Source: Clostridium sp. KNHs205 (lineage in GTDB: Bacteria; Bacillota; Clostridia; Lachnospirales; Lachnospiraceae). From it: a DNA stretch of 64,000 nucleotides. Positions 1-9,458 of this stretch are shown here, in pieces (position 1 is the first letter of the stretch; each line of letters starts with the position of its first letter). Where the stretch lies: positions 1,039,501-1,103,500 of the forward strand of contig NZ_JNLE01000003.1 of the NCBI RefSeq assembly GCF_000702945.1. Direction: 5' to 3'. The notes below the pieces were generated by a model that worked only from the letters and a program-made list of their open reading frames with translations, made no database searches and had not been told where the DNA came from. Position numbers and translations under genes: made by a program.

Positions 1-129
1 TTGTATATAATAGGTTATAATATATCACAGTAGTAATATTTTGGTTTAATTCATGAGAACTTCTAGATCAAATCGAAACCATTCCCAAATACTTTAAACA
101 ATTTTATACTTGTAAAGGAGCAAGAATTC

Positions 130-1926
130 ATGGAAGTACAAATTAGTGAAATGTCCTTAGCAGAGCTTAGAACATTAGCAAAGAGCAGAGGCATTAAAAG
201 TGTATCCACCCTGCGTAAACAGGAGCTTATTGATATATTAGGAGCGGGTACAGAGGCAGTGGAAGAAAAGAAGAATATTGCTGGGAAAGGGGAGGCGAAA
301 AAAGAAGTTGAGCTGACGAAACCGGCAAAGCAGCAAACTGTAATTAAAGAAGAACGTGAAACAAAAGAAGAGGCTGGTAAAGAAGAGACGGGCAAAGAAG
401 TATATAATAAAGTAGTATATAATAAAGAAGTGAGTAATAGAGAAGCTAATAATAGAGAAGCAAACAGTAAAGAGCTGATTAATAAAGAACCTATAAACAA
501 AGAACTAACAAATAAAGAAGCGGACAATAAAGAAACAGACAACAAAGAAGAAGAAAAAGCCGCTTCAACTCAGATAAGAAGAAATTACAGAAACGATAAT
601 AATACGGATACAAGAAATATCTCCGACACAAGAAGTACTTCCGGAAATCAGGAGGGATATCCCCGCAGAAATCCCCAGAATCCGCAGTATACCCAGAATT
701 TACAGGAAGACGGCCGAAAGAATTCCTATTGGCAGAATGGCAACCAGGAAAATGAAGTCAGAAGAAGCAGCCTGCCCCAGGATACAGAGGCTTTAGATAG
801 TGGTGAGACCAAGGAAGGCATCTTGGAAGTGATGCCTGATGGTTATGGCTTTATCCGCTGCGATAATTATCTGCCCGGTGAGAATGATGTATATGTATCA
901 CCTGCTCAGATCAGGCGTTTTTGCTTAAAGACAGGAGATATTGTTGTTGGAAATACCAGAATTAAGAGCCAGGGAGAGAAATTCAGCGCTCTTTTATTTG
1001 TTAAGAGTGTTAATGGCTTTCATCCTGCTGAAGCACAGAAACGTAAGAAATTCGAGGATCTGACCCCCATATTCCCCAATGAGAGAATTCACCTTGAAAC
1101 ACCTGGAGCGAATGTATCCATGCGTATGGTGGACCTGGTATCTCCTATTGGAAAAGGACAAAGAGGTATGATTGTTTCCCAGCCTAAGACCGGTAAGACC
1201 ACACTTTTAAAGCAGATTGCCAAAGCAATTACCATAAATCATCCCGGTGTGAAGCTGATTATTCTTCTGATTGATGAGCGTCCGGAAGAAGTAACGGATA
1301 TTAAGGAATCCATTGAAGGTAAGAATGTAGAAGTTATCTACTCTACGTTTGATGAACTGCCGGAAAATCATAAAAGAGTATCAGAAATGGTAATTGAGCG
1401 TGCTAAACGTCTCGTAGAGCATAAACAGGAAGTAGTAATCCTCTTAGACAGTATAACAAGGCTTGCAAGAGCTTATAACCTTACAGTCCAGGCAAGCGGA
1501 AGAACTTTATCCGGTGGTCTGGACCCTGCGGCACTCCATATGCCAAAACGTTTCTTCGGAGCAGCTAGAAATATGAGAGAAGGCGGCAGTCTTACCATAC
1601 TTGCCACAGCCCTTGTAGATACCGGAAGCCGTATGGATGACGTAGTATTTGAAGAATTTAAGGGAACTGGTAACATGGAACTTGTTCTGGATCGTAACCT
1701 TTCTGAGAAGAGAATCTTCCCTGCCATTGACCTTCCCAGATCCAGCACCAGAAGAGACGACCTCTTATTAAGCCAGTCAGAGCTGGAAGCTACTTATCTC
1801 ATGAGAAAAGCTTTCAATAGCCTGAAATCCGATGATGCTGTAGAACGGATTATAGATATGTTCCTGAAAACGAAGACAAATGCAGAATTTATCGAGACTG
1901 TGAAAAAAACGAAATTGATTAATTAG
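130..1926 (+). CDS. rho: Transcription termination factor Rho with long disordered insert
   Basis: ATP-dependent hexameric RNA helicase that ends transcription of untranslated RNA. At 598 residues it is far longer than the ~420-residue E. coli protein. Residues ~5-40 form the Rho N-terminal helical domain ([15 protein letters not shown]). Residues ~45-215 are a low-complexity stretch rich in Asn, Lys and Glu with NKE-type repeats, then Asn/Gln/Arg-rich. The cold-shock-like RNA-binding fold follows at ~230-296 ([20 protein letters not shown]). The RecA-like motor carries the P-loop QPKTGKTT at ~351-358, the Walker B region [15 protein letters not shown] and the arginine-rich Q/R-loop region. 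The start follows AAAGGAG with good spacing. Long N-terminal inserts are known in Rho from Clostridia and Bacteroidetes; this one is well developed. Confidence 0.97.
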   Translation: MEVQISEMSLAELRTLAKSRGIKSVSTLRKQELIDILGAGTEAVEEKKNIAGKGEAKKEVELTKPAKQQTVIKEERETKEEAGKEETGKEVYNKVVYNKEVSNREANNREANSKELINKEPINKELTNKEADNKETDNKEEEKAASTQIRRNYRNDNNTDTRNISDTRSTSGNQEGYPRRNPQNPQYTQNLQEDGRKNSYWQNGNQENEVRRSSLPQDTEALDSGETKEGILEVMPDGYGFIRCDNYLPGENDVYVSPAQIRRFCLKTGDIVVGNTRIKSQGEKFSALLFVKSVNGFHPAEAQKRKKFEDLTPIFPNERIHLETPGANVSMRMVDLVSPIGKGQRGMIVSQPKTGKTTLLKQIAKAITINHPGVKLIILLIDERPEEVTDIKESIEGKNVEVIYSTFDELPENHKRVSEMVIERAKRLVEHKQEVVILLDSITRLARAYNLTVQASGRTLSGGLDPAALHMPKRFFGAARNMREGGSLTILATALVDTGSRMDDVVFEEFKGTGNMELVLDRNLSEKRIFPAIDLPRSSTRRDDLLLSQSELEATYLMRKAFNSLKSDDAVERIIDMFLKTKTNAEFIETVKKTKLIN

Positions 1927-1929
1927 GAC

Positions 1930-1958
1930 TTGCAAACCAAATAATCCTATGTTATAAT
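1930..1958 (+). promoter_or_regulatory. Sigma-A-type promoter of rpmE
   Basis: TTGCAA at 1930-1935 and a perfect TATAAT at 1953-1958 are separated by 17 bases, about 85 bases before the rpmE start. This gives the ribosomal protein gene its own promoter just after the rho stop codon. Confidence 0.7.
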
Positions 1959-2042
1959 TAAAAAGCTGTTTTAAATGATGAATTAGTTTGACAATTAGTC
2001 AACTTTAAGAAAATTATGTTTGTTTGTAAAGAGGTGAAAAGC

Positions 2043-2252
2043 ATGAAAGAAGGAATCCATCCTAATTATCATCAGGCAAAGGTAGTTTGTAACTGTGGTA
2101 ATGAATTTGTAACAGGCTCAACAAAGAGCGATATCCACGTAGAAATCTGTTCTAAGTGCCATTCTTTCTATACCGGACAGCAGAAAGCTGCAGCGGCTCG
2201 CGGTGCAATTGATAAGTTCAACCGCAGATATGGTCTTAATCAGGAACAATAA
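2043..2252 (+). CDS. rpmE: 50S ribosomal protein L31
   Basis: Zinc-containing L31 of the large ribosomal subunit, 69 residues. The start [10 protein letters not shown] is typical of the family. Cys16, Cys18, Cys36 and Cys39 (CNC...CSKC) form the zinc site, so this is the C+ type rather than the zinc-independent paralogue. The ATG at 2043 is preceded by AGAGGTG and gives the family N-terminus; an upstream in-frame ATG at 2016 would add residues the family lacks. The position between rho and prmC/prfA is a common Firmicutes arrangement. Confidence 0.97.
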   Translation: MKEGIHPNYHQAKVVCNCGNEFVTGSTKSDIHVEICSKCHSFYTGQQKAAAARGAIDKFNRRYGLNQEQ

Positions 2253-2280
2253 ATGACAATAATGACTATGTGTTAAAAAC

Positions 2281-2313
2281 AGGTTGAGGTATGATTATCT
2301 CAGCCTATTTTTA
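2281..2313 (+). terminator. Terminator after rpmE
   Basis: AGGTTGAG and CTCAGCCT form a short stem, with one G-U pair, around a 10-base loop, followed by ATTTTT. It would end the rpmE transcript before the DUF1385 gene. Confidence 0.55.
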
Positions 2314-2370
2314 AATTCGTATTTAGATTTATATTATCAGGGCATGTTTTATCAAAGAAAGGATAAGCAT

Positions 2371-3879
2371 ATGAAACCATCAGGAATCGGAGGACAGGCA
2401 GTTATTGAAGGCGTAATGATGAAGAATAAAGAACGTTATGCCATTGCCGTAAGAAAGCCGGACAACGAAATTATAGTAAAAGAAGACTCTTTTAACAGTA
2501 TTGCAGATAAATATAAAGTGTGGAAGCTGCCAATCCTAAGAGGCGTACTGGCTTTTGCAGAGTCCATGTCAATTGGGATTAAGACTCTTAATTTCTCCGC
2601 AAGCTTTTATGAAGAAGAGGAAACAGCCAAAGAATCAAAAGTGGACAAGGCTATATCAAAGGTTTTTAAAGATAAAGGAGAAGCAATACTGGCAGCTATC
2701 ACCATGATTATTGCCGTGGTGCTGGCAGTGGGAATATTTATTGTTCTGCCTGCATTTGCTGCCACTCAGTTAGGTAAGGTTATCTCATCGGACAGCCTGG
2801 TTGCCCTGGTTGAGGGTATTATAAGAATTGTCATCTTTGTATTGTATGTAGTTGCAATCTCACAGCTTAAGGACATTAAGCGGGTATTTATGTACCATGG
2901 TGCGGAGCACAAGACCATTAATTGTATTGAGAATGGCTTTGAACTAACAGTTGAAAACGTAAAATGGCAGTCCAGACAGCATAAAAGATGCGGAACCAGC
3001 TTTTTATTTATCGTTATGTTTGTAAGTGTAATCTTTTTTATGTTTATCCGTACAGATATTACCTGGCTTCGTTATGCAAGCAGAATTATACTGATCCCGG
3101 TAATTGCCGGTATATCCTATGAGTTTATCCGTTTTGCCGGAAGAAACGATTCTATTGCAGTCAGAGTGTTAAGCAAACCGGGCATGTGGCTTCAGGGACT
3201 TACCACCAGAGAACCTGATGACGATATGATAGAGGTAGCAATTAAATCAGTAGAAGCGGTATTTAACTGGAAAGACTTTTTAGGAGTTGAGGACAGTGAA
3301 ACCGGTGAGGTTCCAACAGAGGAAGGCAAGACGGCAGGAAACGAAAAACAGTCAGCTGTTCCTGAAGCAAAAGGAAAATCAAACAACCGGACGAAAAACA
3401 CCAGCAGTAATAAAAACACTTCTAAGAACACACAAAATAATTCTAAGTCAGCTCAGGCAAAATCTGTCCAGAAGACTGGAAGCAATAATAAAAGCAACAA
3501 TAGTCAGAATAGAGATAATAAGAACATAGAGAATAAAAATCTCAAGTCAGAGGATAGTATAAAGTCAGAGAAAAGTAATCAGAAACAAGCAGATATCCAG
3601 AATCAAACAGATGTCCAGAAGCAGGAAAGTACCCAGAAACAGAATTCAGCCGCAAGAAATAATAAAAAAAGTACATCTGGTAAAAAAGACAGAGCAAATA
3701 CTGCAAGAAGCAATAATCAGAAGAAAGCAGAAGATAATAAAGCTGTAAGAGAAACTGCAGCAACCTCTATGAGAATGGAACCTTTACAGGCAAGGGATAT
3801 CTTTGAAGAAGAGGATGAAATCTTAAGAGCGTTGGATGACTTTGTGGCTGTTACCGATGAGGCTGACAAGAAGGATTGA
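2371..3879 (+). CDS. DUF1385 family membrane protein with low-complexity tail
   Basis: A 502-residue protein of the DUF1385 (YqhQ-like) family, whose biochemical role is not firmly known. Family motifs are GGQAVIEGVMM at the N-terminus and YHGAEHKTINCIE plus KRCGTSFLF in the middle. About four hydrophobic segments are visible: two near residues 105-165, and two near 205-250. The family usually ends soon after the core, but here residues ~320-490 form a long Asn/Lys/Ser/Gln-rich hydrophilic tail, probably disordered. The ATG at 2371 follows AAAGGA and gives the canonical MKPSGIGGQAV start. It stands directly upstream of prmC (8-base gap), the conserved neighbourhood of this family in Clostridia, so co-transcription with prmC-prfA is likely. 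Confidence 0.85.
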   Translation: MKPSGIGGQAVIEGVMMKNKERYAIAVRKPDNEIIVKEDSFNSIADKYKVWKLPILRGVLAFAESMSIGIKTLNFSASFYEEEETAKESKVDKAISKVFKDKGEAILAAITMIIAVVLAVGIFIVLPAFAATQLGKVISSDSLVALVEGIIRIVIFVLYVVAISQLKDIKRVFMYHGAEHKTINCIENGFELTVENVKWQSRQHKRCGTSFLFIVMFVSVIFFMFIRTDITWLRYASRIILIPVIAGISYEFIRFAGRNDSIAVRVLSKPGMWLQGLTTREPDDDMIEVAIKSVEAVFNWKDFLGVEDSETGEVPTEEGKTAGNEKQSAVPEAKGKSNNRTKNTSSNKNTSKNTQNNSKSAQAKSVQKTGSNNKSNNSQNRDNKNIENKNLKSEDSIKSEKSNQKQADIQNQTDVQKQESTQKQNSAARNNKKSTSGKKDRANTARSNNQKKAEDNKAVRETAATSMRMEPLQARDIFEEEDEILRALDDFVAVTDEADKKD

Positions 3880-3886
3880 TCGTAAA

Positions 3887-4741
3887 ATGATAACCATACA
3901 AGAGGCTTTTCAAACCGGCAGGAGAGAACTGTCAGACAGTAATATAGAGAATGGTGAAATTGATGCATGGCTGTTATTGTCTTCCTTGCTTCGTATAAGT
4001 AAGGCAGAGTATCTCATGAATCCTTTGAAAGAAATGTCACTTGAGGATTATGAAGCCTACCAGGAAGGTATAAAGAAACGCTGTCGTCACATACCACTCC
4101 AGTATATAACCGGTGAACAGGAATTTATGGGTTTAAATTTCCGGGTTCGGGAAGGTGTATTAATACCAAGACAGGATACAGAGATACTGGTTATGGAAGC
4201 TCTGAAGCTAAGTGAAGGAAAGGGTGTACTTGATATATGCACAGGTTCCGGATGTATCCTTTTATCTTTAGCCAGGCTTGGCGGCATCAAATACGGAACG
4301 GGTATAGATATATCAGAAGCAGCACTTGAGATAGCACGGGAAAATGCGGAGGCATTACAGGTTTCCGTTGATTTCATAAAAAGTGATATCTATTCACAGG
4401 TTGAAGGAAAATATGATATAATAATATCAAATCCACCATATATTCAAACAGAAGTTATTCCTACCTTAATGGAAGAGGTAAAGGATCATGAACCAGTTAT
4501 AGCCCTTGACGGTAAGGAAGACGGACTGTTTTTTTACAAAGAGATCTGCAGGGGGTTAAAGGATTATCTTAATCCCGGCGGACACGTCCTTTTTGAGATT
4601 GGATATGATCAGGGAGAGGCAGTGAAGAAATTGTTACAGGAAGCAGAAATGAAAAACATTAATATAATAAAAGATTTGGCAGGACTTGACAGAGTAGTTA
4701 CAGGAACATGGAGTCAGAAAAAAGGGGAACCTTTTACTTAG
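3887..4741 (+). CDS. prmC: Peptide chain release factor N5-glutamine methyltransferase
   Basis: SAM-dependent methylase that modifies the glutamine of the GGQ motif in release factors. It has 284 residues, as usual for the family. The N-terminal helical substrate-binding domain covers ~1-75. The Rossmann domain holds the SAM motif VLDICTGSGCILLSLA and the catalytic NPPY at residues 182-185, the signature of Gln/Asn-N methylases. The ATG at 3887 is chosen because the protein then starts MITIQEAF, matching family N-termini; the earlier in-frame codon lies inside the DUF1385 gene. Its substrate gene prfA follows. Confidence 0.95.
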   Translation: MITIQEAFQTGRRELSDSNIENGEIDAWLLLSSLLRISKAEYLMNPLKEMSLEDYEAYQEGIKKRCRHIPLQYITGEQEFMGLNFRVREGVLIPRQDTEILVMEALKLSEGKGVLDICTGSGCILLSLARLGGIKYGTGIDISEAALEIARENAEALQVSVDFIKSDIYSQVEGKYDIIISNPPYIQTEVIPTLMEEVKDHEPVIALDGKEDGLFFYKEICRGLKDYLNPGGHVLFEIGYDQGEAVKKLLQEAEMKNINIIKDLAGLDRVVTGTWSQKKGEPFT

Positions 4742-4856
4742 CGTTTCAAACCTGGAAAGTTTAAAGTGCTAATAATTTGAAATGGGTATTGATACCATAA
4801 ATTGCAGCGAGTATCAAAAAACCCAATTCAACCAATGTAAAAATGGAGGAACCCAA

Positions 4857-5933
4857 ATGTTTGATAAATTAGAAGATTTATTAATCCGTTACCAGGAATT
4901 AACGGATGAATTAAATGACCCAGGTGTAGTAAATGACCAGGCGCGTTTTCGTAAGCTTATGAAGGAGCAGAATGACCTTGCTCCCCTTGTCGAGAAATTC
5001 ACAGAATATAAGGATACAAAGGCAGGAATTGAAGACAGCCTTATGATGTTAGAGGAAGAAAGCGACGAAGAACTTCGTGAGCTTGCCAAAGAGGAACTGA
5101 ATTCCTGCAAGGAAAAGATCGAATCAATTGAAAAGGAACTTAAAATCCTTCTTCTTCCCAAAGATCCTAATGATGACAAGAACGTTATCGTGGAAATCAG
5201 AGGCGGTGCCGGTGGTGATGAAGCAGCTCTCTTTGCAGCCGAGCTCTTCCGTATGTATTCCAAATACGCCGAAAGCCAGAAGTGGAAGATAGACATGATG
5301 AACTTAAATGAAAACGGTCTTGGAGGTTTTAAGGAAGTCGTTTTCATGATTAATGGTAAAGGTGTTTATTCCAAAATGAAGTATGAAAGCGGTGTACACC
5401 GTGTACAGCGTATACCGGTAACCGAGTCCGGCGGACGTATCCATACCTCCACCACAACGGTTGCAATTATGCCGGAAGCAGAAGAAGTAGACGTAGAGCT
5501 TGATATGAAAGATTGTAAGTTTGATGTATTCCGTTCCTCTGGTAACGGTGGACAGTGCGTTAATACTACTGACTCTGCTGTTCGTCTGACTCATATTCCT
5601 ACAGGTATCGTAATTTCCTGTCAGGATGAAAAGTCCCAGTTAAAGAACAGGGATAAGGCGTTAAAGGTATTACGAAGCAAGCTTTATGAGCTGGAGCTTG
5701 AAAAAGCCCATAATGCAGAGGCAGAAGCCAGAAGAAGCCAGGTGGGAACCGGAGACCGTTCTGAGAAGATCCGTACCTACAATTTTCCTCAGGGACGTGT
5801 AACAGACCACCGCATAAAGCTTACCCTTCACCAGCTGGATAATGTTCTTAACGGAGATCTGGAAGAGGTTGTGGACAGTCTTATAGCAGCAGACCAGGCG
5901 ATGCGCTTAACCAAGCTTAGTGAAGATATGTAA
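4857..5933 (+). CDS. prfA: Peptide chain release factor 1
   Basis: Class I release factor that reads UAA and UAG and triggers peptide release. It has 358 residues, the usual length. The codon-reading motif is PVT in [18 protein letters not shown], which places it in RF1 rather than RF2. The catalytic GGQ is at residues 231-233 ([17 protein letters not shown]), the target of PrmC encoded just upstream. The start at 4857 follows GGAGGA by about 6 bases and yields MFDKLEDL, the family N-terminus. Confidence 0.97.
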   Translation: MFDKLEDLLIRYQELTDELNDPGVVNDQARFRKLMKEQNDLAPLVEKFTEYKDTKAGIEDSLMMLEEESDEELRELAKEELNSCKEKIESIEKELKILLLPKDPNDDKNVIVEIRGGAGGDEAALFAAELFRMYSKYAESQKWKIDMMNLNENGLGGFKEVVFMINGKGVYSKMKYESGVHRVQRIPVTESGGRIHTSTTTVAIMPEAEEVDVELDMKDCKFDVFRSSGNGGQCVNTTDSAVRLTHIPTGIVISCQDEKSQLKNRDKALKVLRSKLYELELEKAHNAEAEARRSQVGTGDRSEKIRTYNFPQGRVTDHRIKLTLHQLDNVLNGDLEEVVDSLIAADQAMRLTKLSEDM

Positions 5934-5982
5934 AACACCTTGATTTTATTGGAAATTTTTGTAATTTTAATAATTTTTATAA

Positions 5983-6019
5983 AAATATGGTCTTTCTGCT
6001 TGTCAGAGAGACCATATTT
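5983..6019 (+). terminator. Rho-independent terminator after prfA
   Basis: The arms AAATATGGTCTTTCTG (5983-5998) and CAGAGAGACCATATTT (6004-6019) form a 16-bp stem with a 5-base loop, followed by a T-rich run. This ends the prmC-prfA transcript. Confidence 0.85.
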
Positions 6020-6437
6020 CTTTCTTTTTGTAAGTTACTTTAGCTTAAAATCCTCAAATAAATTTTATTGATATCTTTGTCGTTCCTGAAAAATGTTATA
6101 GATAGTTTCTTAGCCTGAAAGAACCAAAAGAACCTTTCAGTAATATGTTATTTGATTTAAAAAGCTTGATTGGATGCATTAAAATTTTTTAACACTATTA
6201 GTATTAGTGAAGTTCTGGATGAGAGAAGATTTACTAGATTTTTATTTCATTATTTGGTTTTAATTAACAGATAATATATTTTAACATGGTAAATTTTAAC
6301 AAAGTAATGTATATTAAATTATTTATTTTATACATTGGAAAATGATGTCATTAAATATGCTATATGATATACTTGAATTGACAAAATTAAACAGGCATAA
6401 CAATATCAACCTAAACAACCGAAAGGAGGATTTAGAA
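6020..6437. other. AT-rich intergenic region before the bacteriocin locus
   Basis: About 420 very AT-rich bases with no credible gene. The short inverted repeat CTGAAAG...CTTTCAG lies near 6115-6140. The promoter of the bacteriocin operon should lie here, but no single -35/-10 pair is clearly better than the AT-rich background. Confidence 0.5.
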
Positions 6438-6761
6438 ATGAGAAACATGAAACTGAAATCAAAAGTTGCAGGTCTTGCAGTAGCTTCTCTTGTACTTGGT
6501 ACACCAATTGCAGCATATGCTATTGATGTAGCTGGTGGCGATTTATACTACAATGGTGGACAAACCAGTTCTGTTGTGTACTCTGAAATAGGCCGCAAAG
6601 AGGGTATTACCCGAAACTATATGGTAAAAGCGACCGTAAAGGTTGGGGGAGATACTTATACCAGTGGTTTTCTTTCAAACTATGCTTACAAGGAAGCGAA
6701 CCGTTCATTTTGGGCTAATGAAACATCTTATTATGACTATTACCCATATGATGCTAAATAA
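6438..6761 (+). CDS. Lactococcin-972-like bacteriocin precursor
   Basis: A 107-residue secreted peptide. Residues 1-28 form a Sec-type signal peptide (KLKSKVAGLAVASLVLGTP, then AAYA) with likely cleavage after AYA. The mature part starts IDVAGGDLYYNGGQTSSVVY and ends in a Tyr-rich SYYDYYPYDAK, with alternating Gly/Ser/Tyr strands and no cysteine. This resembles the lactococcin 972 family, whose founding member blocks septum formation by binding lipid II. The call leans strongly on the next two genes, which encode the family's associated membrane protein and ABC ATPase. The ATG at 6438 has a strong AAAGGAGG; an upstream in-frame ATG at 6342 has none. The island is much more AT-rich than its neighbours, suggesting acquisition. 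Confidence 0.75.
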   Translation: MRNMKLKSKVAGLAVASLVLGTPIAAYAIDVAGGDLYYNGGQTSSVVYSEIGRKEGITRNYMVKATVKVGGDTYTSGFLSNYAYKEANRSFWANETSYYDYYPYDAK

Positions 6762-6775
6762 TTAATTAGTCTTCT

Positions 6776-6801
6776 GAGAGGGGCTATTCTTAGCCCCTCT
6801 C
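6776..6801 (+). terminator. Hairpin between bacteriocin and immunity genes
   Basis: The perfect 11-bp inverted repeat GAGAGGGGCTA (6776-6786) and TAGCCCCTCTC (6791-6801) has a 4-base loop and is followed by AATATTTTTATT. It can act as a partial terminator, giving more precursor mRNA than membrane-protein and ABC mRNA, or protect the 3' end of the precursor mRNA. Confidence 0.8.
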
Positions 6802-6836
6802 AATATTTTTATTATTGAGAAGGGGAGTATTGCTCC

Positions 6837-8804
6837 ATGAGAAATTTTTTAAAAGTTTTTGTTTTACTGGAGATAATGTTATTTACTTATATATTCAATA
6901 GCTCTATATACAATATATACGAAAAAAATAATATAGCTTCGAATGGTTTATATGGATACACATTTGAAGACGGTAATTCAAATAATTTAGATAGATTTTA
7001 TGATATGTTTATGGAAAATTATCCGGAATATAAGTTAGAAACCATACATAATACATTAACATCTACTGATAAATCTGTTTATGAGTTACACTGCTATCCT
7101 ATAAATGATTTTTCTAGAAGACAGCCTATTTCCCAAACTATGCAATTTGAGTACTATGAATTAACAAAAGAAGATTTCTTGGATAGCGTAGGTAATTTCT
7201 ATACTAATGTTCCTTATGAAAAATTACTGACTATCGCTTCTGAATTAGAAACTAACATCAAACCATTTAAAGATAATACTATACCATATAACATGGTATT
7301 TAATTTGAATATTTTGAATTTTGCGATATTATTAGTAATCATTCAGATTATTTATTGTATATATACCTCATATAGTTTTAAAAAAATTGGCATTAAGAAA
7401 AGCATGGGGTTTTCAAGTGCACGTATTTTGAAAGAACAAATTTTTAATATAGTTAGATATTATGTTGTTATTTATGTTGTAATTGGATTTATACAAGATA
7501 TTTTTTATATTCTATCTAGGAGGTTTACATTTTCTTATTTTATATTTCGCTTAATTTTCTTTTTAATTGCTTTGCTCTTAAACATCATTGCTATATTGAA
7601 TACCTCAGTCTTAATCAAATTGGTAAATTTGGAAGCTATGATAAAAAATAAGACTTTAAATATAAGTACCAATATTTTTGTGCAATTTGTTAAAATAGTA
7701 TTTTCAATTATGATTGCATTTACAGTCATCACATTACTTAAGCAAAGTAACCAATATAAAGATAGCCAAAAGGCAGTTTTAGATTATAAATATCTTGAGG
7801 GTTATTATACTGCAAATGGATTTAATTCAGTAGATTATGATTACGCTTTAAATAACTTAGATATCTTATTAAAGTATTCAGATTCAATGAAAGAATTATA
7901 TACAAATAATAACTCATTGCTATGTGATAGTAGTGCATTAAATATCAATAAATCTGATATTGCTTCTTCAAGGCCTTATTATGAAACGCATTTTGTAATT
8001 GCAAACAAGAATTATCTAAATAATTTTTCTAATATAAATACAGCGATAGGCAATCTAAATACGAGTAAAATAGATACACCTACTATTTTAGTACCAAAAA
8101 AATATAAAGAAGATGAGAGCGTTATTAGAGATTTTGTTTTACAGCAATATTATAGACTTTTAAATTATAATCAGTTTTATCATCTACAAGAAGAAACAAG
8201 GGTGGCAAATAACTATGACATTATTTATGTAGAAGATAATTCAACAATAAAAATTAACACTGAAAAAGGTTTCTCAGATATGTCAGGAAACATAATAATT
8301 CTTGATACAGGAGAGTTCGACGGTTTATATTACTTAGATTCATTAAACACAAGGAGTACTTTTTTTGAGTTGGATTCAAGAGAACAATTTTCAAAATTAT
8401 TGACAGATTACGGATTGGGTAAATTAGTTACAGCAGGAACATTATTAACTCCATATTTAATGGAACTAGAAGGTGTAACGTTTGTATTAAAAACTATTAT
8501 CATCTTTGCAATTGTTTTTATTGTTTCTTTGATGTTCATCCTTTATATGTCTAATTACGTTGATGTATTTGTAAATAAACAGAGATATGCACTAAAAGAA
8601 ATTATGGGTTTCTCTCATTCGAAGATATTGAAAAACAGATACTTTTTATGGGGAATTGCAATAGGTATAACAGTTATTTTTAGTATAATTAGTCCATATT
8701 TTTCATGCTTATTTTTAATTATTCTCATAGATTGGGTATTTTGTGAATTGTTATATAAGATATATATACGAAAAGTATTATATGAAATTGAGAAGGGAGC
8801 ATAA
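6837..8804 (+). CDS. Bacteriocin-associated 7-TM integral membrane protein (putative immunity/transport)
   Basis: A 655-residue protein with hydrophobic segments near residues 5-22, 160-182, 205-230, 235-262, 283-303, 563-588 and 607-645, and a large extracytoplasmic part between the fifth and sixth. This architecture matches the DUF1430 / bacteriocin-associated putative immunity family found beside lactococcin 972 genes. SFKKIGIKKSMGFSSARILK (~124-183 region end) and the later RYALKEIMGFSHSKILKNRY resemble the two coupling helices of FtsX-type permeases, so it may work as the permease of the next gene. AAGGGGAG precedes the ATG at 6837. It is strongly AT-rich like the rest of the island. Confidence 0.75.
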   Translation: MRNFLKVFVLLEIMLFTYIFNSSIYNIYEKNNIASNGLYGYTFEDGNSNNLDRFYDMFMENYPEYKLETIHNTLTSTDKSVYELHCYPINDFSRRQPISQTMQFEYYELTKEDFLDSVGNFYTNVPYEKLLTIASELETNIKPFKDNTIPYNMVFNLNILNFAILLVIIQIIYCIYTSYSFKKIGIKKSMGFSSARILKEQIFNIVRYYVVIYVVIGFIQDIFYILSRRFTFSYFIFRLIFFLIALLLNIIAILNTSVLIKLVNLEAMIKNKTLNISTNIFVQFVKIVFSIMIAFTVITLLKQSNQYKDSQKAVLDYKYLEGYYTANGFNSVDYDYALNNLDILLKYSDSMKELYTNNNSLLCDSSALNINKSDIASSRPYYETHFVIANKNYLNNFSNINTAIGNLNTSKIDTPTILVPKKYKEDESVIRDFVLQQYYRLLNYNQFYHLQEETRVANNYDIIYVEDNSTIKINTEKGFSDMSGNIIILDTGEFDGLYYLDSLNTRSTFFELDSREQFSKLLTDYGLGKLVTAGTLLTPYLMELEGVTFVLKTIIIFAIVFIVSLMFILYMSNYVDVFVNKQRYALKEIMGFSHSKILKNRYFLWGIAIGITVIFSIISPYFSCLFLIILIDWVFCELLYKIYIRKVLYEIEKGA

Positions 8805-8807
8805 TTT

Positions 8808-9458
8808 ATGTGTTATATTAAGCTAGAACATATAAAAAAACAATACAACAAAGAACAAGTATTATTTAATGACTTATGTCTTGACATAAATAAAGGTGAA
8901 TTTATAGGATTGATTGGAAAAAGTGGGGCAGGAAAAACTACACTGCTCAATATTATTGGTTTAATTACAGACATATCAGAAGGCACAATTCAAATTGACA
9001 ATTATACAAAATTAACGATGTATAGTAAAAATGCACTTCTATTAAGACGTTACACAATTGGTTATCTATTTCAGAACTATGGATTAATTGAAGATGAAAG
9101 TGTGTTATGGAACCTGAAGTTGGCGTTAGAATATAAAAGAATAAGTAAAAAAGAAAAGTTAGAGCGAATCGAAAGGTATCTTAATAAATTTGGATTAATT
9201 GATGTCTCCAATAAAAAAGTTTATCAGTTAAGCGGAGGTGAACAGCAACGAATAGCAATTATTAAGCTTATCTTACAAGAGAGTAAAATTATATTAGCAG
9301 ATGAACCGACATCAGGTCTTGATAAAGATAATGAATTGATTGTTATGAGTTTATTGCAATCACTGAATAAAGAGGGAGTTACGATAATTATGGTAACACA
9401 TAACTTAAATTTATGCAAATATTTTACAAAGACAGTAGATGTTGAGGTATATAGATAA
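8808..9458 (+). CDS. ABC transporter ATP-binding protein of the bacteriocin locus
   Basis: A 216-residue ABC ATPase, presumably powering the 7-TM protein encoded 3 bases upstream. Walker A is GKSGAGKTT (residues 37-45), the signature is LSGGEQQR and Walker B is IILADEPTSGLD, followed by the switch histidine in VTHN. It is of the short MacB/LolD-like type used for peptide export or immunity, as in lactococcin 972 loci. The Q-loop region reads GYLFQNYGLIEDESV. The gap and shared composition indicate one operon with the membrane protein. Confidence 0.85.
   Translation: MCYIKLEHIKKQYNKEQVLFNDLCLDINKGEFIGLIGKSGAGKTTLLNIIGLITDISEGTIQIDNYTKLTMYSKNALLLRRYTIGYLFQNYGLIEDESVLWNLKLALEYKRISKKEKLERIERYLNKFGLIDVSNKKVYQLSGGEQQRIAIIKLILQESKIILADEPTSGLDKDNELIVMSLLQSLNKEGVTIIMVTHNLNLCKYFTKTVDVEVYR

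Noticed and set aside
63..545. 160-codon minus-strand frame opposite the 5' part of rho
   Set aside because: It is the shadow of the AATAAAGAA-type repeats of rho, rich in Ser/Leu, with no ribosome binding site or motif.
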